Shown here one piece after another: positions 1-7,200 of a stretch of 9,910 bases of DNA (position 1 is its first letter; the number at the start of each line of letters is the position of its first letter). The stretch is from Actinomycetes bacterium (lineage in GTDB: Bacteria; Actinomycetota; Coriobacteriia; Coriobacteriales; Eggerthellaceae). The position numbers and the translations under genes are program-made. The notes under the pieces are model-generated. The model was not told where the DNA came from and searched no databases. It worked only from the letters and a program-made list of their open reading frames with translations. The stretch covers positions 1 to 9,910 of the forward strand of contig JAEWYG010000240.1 in NCBI GenBank assembly GCA_023395755.1, in the 5' to 3' direction.

Positions 1-69
1 GTTCACAGAGGGCATCCTTTCTCTCACAGCAAACCCGCCTCGAAGTGGGAGGGTGTTCGAATAACTTTG

Positions 70-78
70 AGTATAACA
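70..78 (-). promoter_or_regulatory. Candidate divergent promoter (extended -10) for a leftward gene outside the window
   Basis: Read on the minus strand, this site is TGTTATACT, an extended -10 element (TGn followed by a 5/6 match to TATAAT). No good -35 is visible: the hexamer 17 bases upstream is GGATAT, which lies inside the palindrome at 88-101. Downstream on the minus strand an AAAGGA (about 12-17) precedes a possible GTG start at 6-4, so a leftward gene may begin at the very edge of the window. Too little of that gene is present to call it. Confidence 0.35.
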
Positions 79-87
79 GAGCCCTAT

Positions 88-101
88 GAAGGATATCCTT
101 C
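88..101. repeat. Perfect 14-bp palindrome, possible operator
   Basis: GAAGGATATCCTTC is exactly self-complementary. It sits between two oppositely oriented promoter-like elements and covers the -35 position of the leftward one (70-78), a typical place for a dimeric repressor or activator to bind. The sequence shows only the symmetry; a role as operator is inference. No second copy was noticed in the window. Confidence 0.35.
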
Positions 102-187
102 GCTTTTGGGTGAGGGGTTTTGCTGCTTGCTTCTATGAGTGCGTCCTGCCGCTGGGCGGCGCTTTGGCTCAGGGATTGCTGCGGTAG

Positions 188-196
188 TGGTATCAT
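188..196 (+). promoter_or_regulatory. Candidate extended -10 promoter for the diguanylate cyclase gene
   Basis: TGGTATCAT is a TGn plus a 4-5/6 match to the -10 consensus. It lies 76 bases before the chosen ATG at 272. No -35 at normal spacing is convincing. Transcription would begin near 203 and give a leader of about 70 bases. This is the best of weak choices in the 1-235 stretch, which otherwise holds no supportable gene. Confidence 0.3.
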
Positions 197-271
197 GGTG
201 CGCCACATTGCGAATAGCTGGAGTCGAGTAGGGTAATGAGACTGCTCTTTGGTGTCGAAAGAGAGGAGCGC

Positions 272-2203
272 ATGAGCAAGCGAATTACATGGCGTGCGAA
301 TGCGCTCATCTGTATCATCATCATCCTCGGCTTCTCGCTGACCTCCTACATTAGCTACCACTCAAATCGTGAAGCGTTCGAGCAGGATGCTGAACGTGTT
401 TCGATACTCACGTCTGAGGGTATTGCTAGTGAAATAAATACGCAATTTAATCGACCTATCGACGTGTCTCTCACCATGGCTAATGACAGCCTGCTTAAGG
501 GATATCTCAATTCCGAACAAAGCCATATATGTGACAGTTCCTACGAGGAATCTCTTCGCGAATATCTTGAGGCATATCGTGAAAAATATGGCTTTGATTC
601 GGTTTTCTTGGTTTCCTCTGCCACAAAACGTTATTACCATTTTAATGGTATTGATCGTACACTTGATCGCGGTAATCCTGAGAATAACTGGTATTACGCA
701 TTCCTTGACAGTGCAGATGAATATGCGCTTAATATTGACAACGACGAAGCGACAAATAATGAGATAACGGTATTCGTAAACTGCCGCATTCTTAACGATG
801 ATGGCAGTACCCAAGGTATTGTTGGGGTAGATTTTAGAATCGATAATCTGCGTGCATTATTTTCCGAATACGAGAAGCAGACAGCTACGAGAGCCTACCT
901 GGTAAACAGAGATGGTTTTGTAGAGGTGTCAACCGATATCCGAGGTGAAGAGAAGGCCAATCTGTTCGCTGACAGTGCTTTTTCGGGTTCAAAAATCCAA
1001 GCCCTCGACTCAAGCGGTCAGCGTCAGAGTTCGTGGTATTCTTCTTCTCGAGGGTCGGGCTACCTTGTTTCTCAATATATGCCCTATCTTAATTGGTCGC
1101 TTATCGTTGATCACGACACCTCTGAACTTGATGCTCAGATAGCGCAGCAATTTGCTGTAGCTATTTTTGTTATTACTGTAGTAATAACGCTTGTGTTGGT
1201 AGCAACAACAAGCATTTTTCGCCGCTACAATAGACTGATGGTCCAGCAAGCGGCCGCAGTCGAGCAAGAACGCAAGACGGTTTTTCAGGAAGCTGCCGAA
1301 CAGTTGTACGATAATATTTACGAGGTAGATGTCACCCATGATTGCGCAGCCAACGATCAGGCGCAACGCTACTTTGAAAGTTTTGGTGCTAAGCCAGAGA
1401 CTCCTTTTAGCGAGGTTCTCGTTCTTCTTGCTAGGCATCAAGTTAAAGAAGAGTTTCGCCAGCAGTATCTTGAAATGTTTCTCCCTGAATCGGTTCTTGC
1501 TGCTTATCGACGCGGTGAGGTTCAGCTAGTTTTCGATTTTCCGATGACAACTGACGGCGAAAACTACTCTTGGGCACGTATAAACGCTCATCTGTTTATC
1601 TGGAGTGAAGATAATTCGGTTCACATGTTGGTGTATCGCCAGAACATCGATGAAGAGAAACGTCGCGAGCACGCTATGATCGAGCAAATGCAGCGAGATC
1701 CTCTTACGGGGCTCTATAATAAAGGGGCGACGCAAGAACGCATTCACACCTTGTTGGCAGAGATGACCCATGAACCTTTTGCCTTCCTCATACTGGACAT
1801 TGATGATTTTAAGTCGGTTAACGATCGCTTTGGGCATGGTGTTGGTGATGCGGTGCTTTCCGAGTTTGCCCAAATTGTGAGCGGACAATTTCACCACGAA
1901 GATGTGGTTGGCCGCATAGGTGGCGATGAGTTTGTTGCGTTTGTGCCGATGAGCGGTGTTTCTGAAGCGAAAAAGAAGGCAACTGAATTAATGGAAGCCC
2001 TTTGCAAAGATGTTGTTACCGATAGCGGCGTGTGTCGTCTTTCAGCAAGCTTAGGCATTGCTTTGACGCCGCCTCATGAGCGTGATTTTGAGACGTTGTA
2101 TCGACACGCCGACCGTGCGCTTTATCGTGCCAAAGCCTTAGGAAAGAACCGGTTTGTAATTGATGGCGATCGGTTTTTTGATGACGACGATAAGAATGAA
2201 TAG
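272..2203 (+). CDS. Membrane diguanylate cyclase with dCache-like sensor and GGDEF domain
   Basis: This protein probably makes cyclic di-GMP from two GTP in response to a signal outside the membrane. It has 643 residues: a transmembrane helix at about 8-27, an extracytoplasmic region of about 265 residues, a second helix at about 294-316, a PAS-like cytoplasmic linker at about 335-470, then a GGDEF domain to the C-terminus. The external region looks like a double Cache domain, with a WYY motif at 140-142. The catalytic signature GGDEF is intact at residues 550-554, preceded by RDPLTGLYN and by a metal-binding LDIDDFK. The inhibitory product site, normally RxxD five residues before the signature, reads HHED, so feedback inhibition may be lost. 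The ATG at 272 was chosen because GAGAGGAG lies just before it, although the spacing is short. An in-frame ATG at 236 would add 12 residues but has a poor ribosome site. The ligand is not predictable from the sequence. Confidence 0.9.
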   Translation: MSKRITWRANALICIIIILGFSLTSYISYHSNREAFEQDAERVSILTSEGIASEINTQFNRPIDVSLTMANDSLLKGYLNSEQSHICDSSYEESLREYLEAYREKYGFDSVFLVSSATKRYYHFNGIDRTLDRGNPENNWYYAFLDSADEYALNIDNDEATNNEITVFVNCRILNDDGSTQGIVGVDFRIDNLRALFSEYEKQTATRAYLVNRDGFVEVSTDIRGEEKANLFADSAFSGSKIQALDSSGQRQSSWYSSSRGSGYLVSQYMPYLNWSLIVDHDTSELDAQIAQQFAVAIFVITVVITLVLVATTSIFRRYNRLMVQQAAAVEQERKTVFQEAAEQLYDNIYEVDVTHDCAANDQAQRYFESFGAKPETPFSEVLVLLARHQVKEEFRQQYLEMFLPESVLAAYRRGEVQLVFDFPMTTDGENYSWARINAHLFIWSEDNSVHMLVYRQNIDEEKRREHAMIEQMQRDPLTGLYNKGATQERIHTLLAEMTHEPFAFLILDIDDFKSVNDRFGHGVGDAVLSEFAQIVSGQFHHEDVVGRIGGDEFVAFVPMSGVSEAKKKATELMEALCKDVVTDSGVCRLSASLGIALTPPHERDFETLYRHADRALYRAKALGKNRFVIDGDRFFDDDDKNE

Positions 2204-2207
2204 GGTC

Positions 2208-2236
2208 TTGCGCCTAAAGTTTTGAATTGTTATACT
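2208..2236 (+). promoter_or_regulatory. Promoter of the infC-rpmI-rplT operon
   Basis: TTGCGC (2208-2213) and TATACT (2231-2236) are separated by exactly 17 bases, and TGT directly precedes the -10, making it an extended -10. Transcription should start near 2243, leaving a leader of about 180 bases before infC. The -35 begins only 5 bases after the cyclase stop codon. No terminator separates the two units, so read-through from the cyclase gene into the leader is possible. Confidence 0.7.
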
Positions 2237-2242
2237 AGACAA

Positions 2243-2380
2243 GTTGTTTACTCAAGCGGGGGGAAACCCTCCACCTGATTCGGCGCTTTGGTAGCTGATG
2301 GGTTGCTCGAATAATGAAACCGTAAAGCGGTTTTACTATGAGAATGCGAACCCGTTGCCTGACTGAGGCGGCGGGTTTTT
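2243..2380 (+). promoter_or_regulatory. infC operon leader with alternative anti-terminator/terminator structures
   Basis: This transcribed leader can fold in two exclusive ways. A first hairpin pairs 2258-2263 with 2267-2272 (loop AAA). A second, AAACCG at 2317-2322 with CGGTTT at 2328-2333, is enclosed by GGGTTGC (2300-2306) pairing with GCGAACCC (2346-2353, one bulged G). That enclosing pair uses the AACCC which also forms the 5' arm of the terminator at 2349-2377, so the two cannot coexist. The layout matches ribosomal-protein-controlled leaders of infC-rpmI-rplT operons, in which L20 binding favours termination. That L20 is the effector here is inferred from gene content, not read from a known L20-binding motif. 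Confidence 0.55.
2349..2380 (+). terminator. Attenuator terminator in the infC leader
   Basis: An 11-bp stem pairs AACCCGTTGCC (2349-2359) with GGCGGCGGGTT (2367-2377), including two T-G wobbles, around a 7-base loop. It runs into TTTTT (2376-2380). It lies after the operon promoter and 41 bases before the infC start, so it would act as a conditional terminator of this operon. It would also stop read-through from the upstream cyclase gene. Confidence 0.65.
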
Positions 2381-2407
2381 CATTGAAGCGCGCAAGCGCG
2401 GAAGATT

Positions 2408-2413
2408 AGGAGG
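2408..2413 (+). promoter_or_regulatory. Perfect Shine-Dalgarno AGGAGG that decides the infC start
   Basis: AGGAGG ends 8 bases before the ATA at 2422, which is ideal spacing. The nearest conventional start, GTG at 2413-2415, shares its first base with this ribosome site and so could not be positioned in the P site by it. A short hairpin, CGCGC/GCGCG around 2389-2400, lies just upstream. Confidence 0.6.
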
Positions 2414-2421
2414 TGAGCGCG

Positions 2422-3006
2422 ATAGCTGCTCAGGAGCCACGGCTCAACGAAGAAATTACGGTTCGCGAATGCCGTTTGATTGGTTTTGACGGCGAGCAGA
2501 TGGGCATTTACGTTACGGCAGAAGCCCAACGTGTCGCTGATAATGAGGGACTTGACCTCGTGGAGATCGCGCCTAACGCCGATCCGCCAGTTTGTCGCAT
2601 CATGGACTACGGTAAGTTTAAGTATGATCAAGAAATCAAGGCCAAAATGGCCCGCAAGAATCAAAGCAAGATCGAAACCAAGGAAATGAAGTTCCGTCCG
2701 AAGATCGATGTGGGCGACTATACTACGAAGAAGAAGCATGTTGTTCGCTTCCTCGACGCAGGCAACAAGGTTAAGATCACCATTATGTTCCGCGGTCGTG
2801 AAATGGCGCATCCGGAGCTGGGACTTACTATCCTCGAGCGTCTGGCCGACGATCTGAAGGAAACGGCAATCATTGAGAGCCAGCCCAAGATGGAAGGCCG
2901 CAATATGCACATGCTCATCGCCCCTCTGCCTTCGGTAGTTGCGGCGAAGAAGAAAAAGGAAAACGAGAAGAAGGAAGCTGAAGGGAAGGACGAAGAGAAT
3001 GCCTAA
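2422..3006 (+). CDS. infC: Translation initiation factor IF-3, probable ATA start
   Basis: IF-3 binds the 30S subunit, keeps it apart from 50S and rejects non-standard start codons and wrong initiator tRNAs. The protein has 194 residues from the ATA at 2422, in the usual range for the family. The N-terminal domain carries the family signature (VEIAPNADPPVCRIMDYGKF). A Lys-rich linker and the C-terminal domain follow (RPKIDVGDY, KVKITIMFRGREMAHPELG), then an acidic and lysine-rich tail. The ATA is preferred over the in-frame GTG at 2413 because only ATA has correct spacing from AGGAGG. infC in E. coli uses the rare start AUU, which lets IF-3 repress its own translation; an AUA start would fit the same logic. 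The 3' end overlaps rpmI by 8 bases. The identity is certain; the start codon is an inference. Confidence 0.95.
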   Translation: MAAQEPRLNEEITVRECRLIGFDGEQMGIYVTAEAQRVADNEGLDLVEIAPNADPPVCRIMDYGKFKYDQEIKAKMARKNQSKIETKEMKFRPKIDVGDYTTKKKHVVRFLDAGNKVKITIMFRGREMAHPELGLTILERLADDLKETAIIESQPKMEGRNMHMLIAPLPSVVAAKKKKENEKKEAEGKDEENA

Positions 3007-3196
3007 GATGAAGACCCATCGCGGCACCGCAAAGCGATTCCGCGTCACCGGTTCTGGCAAGATTATGCGCTCCAAAGCGTTTAAGAGCCACATCATGACC
3101 AAGAAAAGCCAGAAGCGTAAGCGTAATTTCCGCCACGAGACCGAAGTCGCGAAGTCTGACCAGAAGGTTATTGCTCGCAACCTCGGACTTCGCTAG
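2999..3196 (+). CDS. rpmI: 50S ribosomal protein L35
   Basis: This is a small, very basic protein of the large ribosomal subunit. Its 65 residues are the normal length. It begins MPKMKTHRGTAKRF and ends in ARNLGLR; the start MPKMKTHRGTAKRF is the classic L35 signature. The open frame extends further upstream, but the ATG at 2999 is the family start and has AAGGA 8 bases before it. It overlaps the end of infC by 8 bases, which suggests translational coupling. It is the second gene of the infC-rpmI-rplT operon, with rplT starting 17 bases after its stop. Confidence 0.95.
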   Translation: MPKMKTHRGTAKRFRVTGSGKIMRSKAFKSHIMTKKSQKRKRNFRHETEVAKSDQKVIARNLGLR

Positions 3197-3213
3197 TAAA
3201 GGAGTGATCTGAT

Positions 3214-3567
3214 ATGCCTCGTGTCAAGCGTGCAGTTAACGCTCACAAGAAGCGTCGTACCGTTCTTAATCGTGCAAAGGGTTACTATGGTGCGAAGTCT
3301 CGCTCCTATCGTGCTGCTAAAGAGCAGGTACAGCATTCGCTTCAGTACATGTATCGCGATCGTCGCAACAAGAAGCGCGATATCCGTCGTTTGTGGATTA
3401 CTCGCATTAACGCAGCTGCCCGCATCAATGGCCTGAGCTATTCTTTGTTCATGAACGGCCTGAAGAAGGCTGGTGTCGTGCTGGATCGCAAGGTGCTCTC
3501 CGACATGGCTATCAACGATCCTGCCGCTTTTGCTGCTGTGGTTGAGATTGCCAAGAAGGCCCTGTAA
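3214..3567 (+). CDS. rplT: 50S ribosomal protein L20
   Basis: L20 binds 23S rRNA early in assembly of the large subunit. In several bacteria it also binds its own operon leader and lowers expression of infC, rpmI and rplT. The 117 residues are the usual length, with the typical basic N-terminus (MPRVKRAVNAHKKR, then AKGYYGAKSRSYRAAKEQV), the YRDRRNKKRDIRRLWITRIN block, and the conserved globular C-terminal part (LSYSLFMNGLKKAGVVLDRKVLSD, shown here in part only). A clear AAAGGAG sits 9 bases before the ATG. It is the last gene of the operon and is followed by a strong terminator. It is the natural candidate for the regulator of the leader at 2243-2380. Confidence 0.96.
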   Translation: MPRVKRAVNAHKKRRTVLNRAKGYYGAKSRSYRAAKEQVQHSLQYMYRDRRNKKRDIRRLWITRINAAARINGLSYSLFMNGLKKAGVVLDRKVLSDMAINDPAAFAAVVEIAKKAL

Positions 3568-3594
3568 GTTCACAGGTTGCTTGTAGGATAAATG

Positions 3595-3620
3595 AAGGCT
3601 CCGCGTGCGGGGCCTTTTTT
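3595..3620 (+). terminator. Intrinsic terminator of the infC-rpmI-rplT operon
   Basis: AAGGCTCCG (3595-3603) pairs with CGGGGCCTT (3608-3616), one T-G wobble, around the loop CGTG. A run of six T follows (3615-3620). It starts 28 bases after the rplT stop. Confidence 0.85.
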
Positions 3621-3639
3621 GTTGTTGTTCGAATGTGTA

Positions 3640-3677
3640 TATAAAGAGTAAAGCGCTTCCGGTTTAGAGGAAAGCGC
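3640..3677 (-). terminator. Probable terminator of the NifX-like gene
   Basis: On the minus strand GCGCTTTCC (3677-3669) pairs with GGAAGCGC (3660-3653) with one bulged T, around an 8-base loop. The T-rich TTTACTCTTT follows. It lies 54 bases after the stop codon of the leftward gene. The T tract is interrupted, so efficiency is uncertain. Confidence 0.5.
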
Positions 3678-3730
3678 AAAGGAAATAGCTGATATTTATA
3701 GAGGGTAAGAGGCTGGGTGCTATTGTGTAT

Positions 3731-4105
3731 TTAGGCCCGAGAGTAGGCGGGTTCAATTTCTTCGTCAAGCTCGTAGTCGATGTGGCACAGGTCATCAACA
3801 CCCGTAAGAGTGCGGGTGAGGTAGGCTTGGGCAACTTCACGTGCGGTGCCGTGCGCCTTAGCAATAACTTCGATACCTGCGCGACAAAAGACGTTTGCCA
3901 CATCGTATTCGATGGTATTTACAATAAGTACATCTACACCGAACTCATCGAATAACGATGCAAGCTTTTGTGCGGGCATGCCGGGGTTTGGCATGTTCTG
4001 GCAGTCGACAATAACGCCACATTCGACGTTATAACACATATAGCTTGAGCACTGTCCGAAGCGTGGTGCAACTTCTAGGCCCTCACTTGCCACTGCAATT
4101 CTCAT
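3731..4105 (-). CDS. Stand-alone NifX/NifB C-terminal-like (dinitrogenase iron-molybdenum cofactor) family protein
   Basis: This is a 124-residue protein of the Nitro_FeMo-Co fold, small domains that hold or carry iron-sulfur or iron-molybdenum cofactor precursors. Many anaerobes without nitrogenase have such stand-alone copies of unknown role. The family features are the N-terminal strand MRIAVASEG, the VAPRFGQC stretch (Cys19) where the metal cluster region lies, and the GxxREVAQAYLTRTL-like helix near 86-100. Cysteines at 19, 24, 29, 35, 74 and 107 are many for its size. The ATG at 4105 begins the conserved strand and has GGGAGG just upstream; the 25 further residues of open frame upstream do not look like the family. 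No nitrogenase gene is in the window. It is divergent from the flavoprotein operon, whose product carries a [2Fe-2S]-type site, but a functional link is speculation. Confidence 0.8.
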   Translation of the reverse strand: MRIAVASEGLEVAPRFGQCSSYMCYNVECGVIVDCQNMPNPGMPAQKLASLFDEFGVDVLIVNTIEYDVANVFCRAGIEVIAKAHGTAREVAQAYLTRTLTGVDDLCHIDYELDEEIEPAYSRA

Positions 4106-4206
4106 GGGCCTCCCTTCCCTTTTGTTTGCGCGCCTAACAATAGCCTGTTTGCTGTATTTCTCGTCTGCTCTTTCGCCCAACGGGTAAAAATAGTAAGCTG
4201 AACGAC
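4106..4206. promoter_or_regulatory. Intergenic region that must hold divergent promoters
   Basis: Both flanking genes start here and point away from each other. For the rightward gene the only A/T-rich -10-like element is TAAAAA at 4185-4190, which would give a leader of only about 10 bases. For the leftward gene TTGGGC followed 17 bases later by ATACAG on the minus strand is a weak match. No clear operator symmetry was seen. Confidence 0.3.
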
Positions 4207-7200
4207 ATGGATAATGAAAACATATTAAGTTGCGATGTTGTTGTCGTTGGTGCGGGCGTTGCTGGTGCCGCCTGTGCGCGTGAGCTTTGCCGCTACCAAA
4301 TTAATACGGTGGTTTTAGAAGCAGGCAACGACCTTGCCTGTGGTGCCACTCGCGCCAACTCCGGCATCGTGCATGCTGGCTACGATCCGGCCCCTGGCAC
4401 GTTGAAGGCGTTCTACAACGTGGAGGGATCACGTTTGTTTCCCCAATGGGCAGACGAGTTGGGGTTTTCCTATCAACGCAACGGGTCGCTGGTGTTGGCG
4501 TTTTCTGATGATGATTTGAAAAGCGTGCGTGGGTTGCTGGCGCGTGCTGTGGCAAATGGCGTGGCAGGAGTGAGGGAACTTTCGGCCGACGAGGTGCTTG
4601 CTCTTGAGCCTAAGGTGAATCCGAACGTGCGAGGGGCATTGCTGGCTGAGACAGGGGCTATTTGTGACCCTTATGCCGTAACGCTAGCTTGTATGGAACA
4701 AGCTGTAAGGTACGGTGCTCGGTTGCGGTTTAATGAGCGAGTGTGTGAGATTGAACGTTTAGCGTTGTCTGACGAGGCTTCTTCGAATACTCCGCGTTAT
4801 GAAGTAATGACGGAGTCGGGAATGTGTGTGGCGGCCCGTGCGGTTGTGAATGCCGCTGGCGTATTCGCCGATGAAATAAATAACTTAGTAAGTAAACAGG
4901 TGCTTCATATTATTCCTCGTCGTGGGGAATATCGCTTGTACGATTCTGACTTTGGGGCGCTGTTCTCTCATACGATATTTCAGGCTCCCTCGCATGCAGG
5001 TAAAGGTGTATTGGTGGCTCCAGATGTTTACGGTAATCTTTTAGTGGGCCCAAACGCCGTTGATCAATCGAGTAAGACTGACGTGTCTACGACAAGGGAG
5101 GGGTTGAATCAGGTGCTTGAATCGGCCCGTAAGACGTGGCCAAGCATTACCTCACGCGGTACGATTACGAACTTTGCAGGGTTGCGCGCTTCTTCGGAGG
5201 CGGGCGACTTTGTTATCGGGCAACCGAGTGATGCACCTGGTTTCTTTAATGTTGCTTGTTTCGATTCCCCTGGTCTTACCTCGGCACCTGCTGTGGCGGT
5301 GGACATAGTAAATCAGATCGTGGAGTTGCTTGGTGTTTCAGAACGTGTTGATTTCGATGCATATCGAAGCGTGAGAGTGCCGTTTGCTTTTATGGACGAA
5401 GAGCAGCGTGTTCGTGCTATCGATACTGATCCACGAGAAGGACACGTGGTGTGCCGATGCCGTAAGGTTACAGAAGCCGATATTGTCGCAGCTTTGCATG
5501 GACCGGTGCCAGTGCTATCGCTGGACGCGTTAAAGTGGCGTACGGGTGCAACTATGGGTCGGTGTCATGGTGGCTTCTGCTTACCTGAGACTGCGAAGAT
5601 TGTGGCAGCTGAATTGGGTGTATCTCCCGATGAATGGGATAAGCGGGGGCTTGGTTCGCCCCTTGTTGCTGCAGCGCGATCTGATTACGTGGAACTTGCA
5701 CGCAAAGAAGAGCTTTCGGAGCGGGATATGGTCGCTTCCCCTGTTTTTAACGCATCGCAATTAAACGTTTATGATGTGGTAGTGGTGGGTGGTGGCGCGG
5801 CTGGCATTGCGGCTGCACTCGCTGCAGCGCAGGGTGGGGCCCGGGCTGTTTTGGTGGTAGACCGTGAGGCGAAACTTGGCGGTATTTTAAAGCAGTGCAT
5901 ACACAACGGTTTTGGTTTACACCGTTTTAGTGAAGAACTAACCGGCCCTGAATATGCTTCTCGCGAGATCGCTGCACTAACCAAAAAGAGTTTATTTTCT
6001 ATGGATGAGGAACGGTCAGGTATTGCTGTTATGACTGACGCCTCGGTATTGTCGGTAGATCCGCCCGATGAGGGTGGTATGTTGTGCGTGCATATAGTTG
6101 GAAGTGTGGGGAATTGTACTGCGCACGCCCGAGCCGTTGTGCTTTCGACTGGATCGCGTGAGCGTGGGCAAGGTGCGCTTTGTATGGCAGGGGATCGTCC
6201 GTCGGGCGTATTCTCGGCTGGTAGTGCGCAGAATTTTATGAATCTACAGGGAAGCCTACCGGGACGTCGTGTTGTTATTCTGGGCTCGGGCGATATTGGC
6301 CTTATTATGGCGCGACGCTTGGTGTCTCAGGGGGCTGAAGTGGTAGGCGTTCACGAGCTTATGCCTTATCCGTCGGGTTTGCGCCGTAATGTTGTGCAGT
6401 GCCTCGATGATTTTGGTATTCCCTTACATTTGAGCAGTACGGTCACACGTTTAGAGGGCTCGGGCCGCCTTGAGGCGGTGTATGTGTCACGGGTTGATCC
6501 TGATACGCTTGATCCTATACCTGGTACCGAGCAACGTGTTGCGTGTGATACCTTGCTGCTATCGGTGGGATTAATTCCTGAAAATGAGATAGCGAAGACG
6601 GCAGGAGTGACGCTCGATACGGTGACGGGTGGTGCGCGTGTGGACAATCGATGTGCCACCGAAGTGCCGGGTCTGTTTGCTTGTGGCAATGCTCTACACG
6701 TTCACGATTTGGTAGATCATGCATCGGCTGAAGGCGAAGTTGCTGGAGCTGCTGCCGCCGCTTACGCACGCAAAATGGCGAGTAGTATGGATATGAGGGT
6801 TGATGACTCTCTTGATGTGGCGTTTAGCGGTTCAACGGTGGGCTTCGAGGGAGGTTTTGGGCCAGCGTGCATGGGGGCAGTGCCTCTGCGGGCGGGTGAG
6901 GGCGTTCGTTATGTCGTACCGCAGGCGCTCGAAACATCTATAGGTCCCAACGAGCAGATTACGCTTTCACTGCGTGTATCCGATGCACTGCATGAGCCCC
7001 GTTTCTTTGTTGAGGGCATTGCGCACGATGGTTCAGTGAGTCTGATTAAAAAGGCTAAGACCTTGGTGGCAGTGCCTGCCGAGATGGTGCAGATTACTCT
7101 TTCTGGTGTTGAAGTAGCTCGGTTCAGTTCGTTGCGCGTGCGTGCGATGAGCTGTGCGGAAACGGGTACCAAGCGTGGCCCCTTGCCTTCCGCCGACCTT

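Noticed and set aside
135..236. A 33-codon plus-strand frame ending in TAATG at the ATG of position 236, suggesting an upstream coupled peptide.
   Set aside because: There is no ribosome site before its ATG, its Cys/Trp-rich composition is not protein-like, and the cyclase more likely starts at 272.
2939..2998. Upstream extension of L35 by 20 Arg/Lys-rich residues.
   Set aside because: It is the shifted-frame reading of the infC lysine-rich tail. L35 proteins start at MPKMKTHRG, which has its own ribosome site.
2380..3180. Long minus-strand open frame opposite infC and rpmI.
   Set aside because: It is a shadow of highly conserved translation genes on the plus strand, with no family signature of its own.
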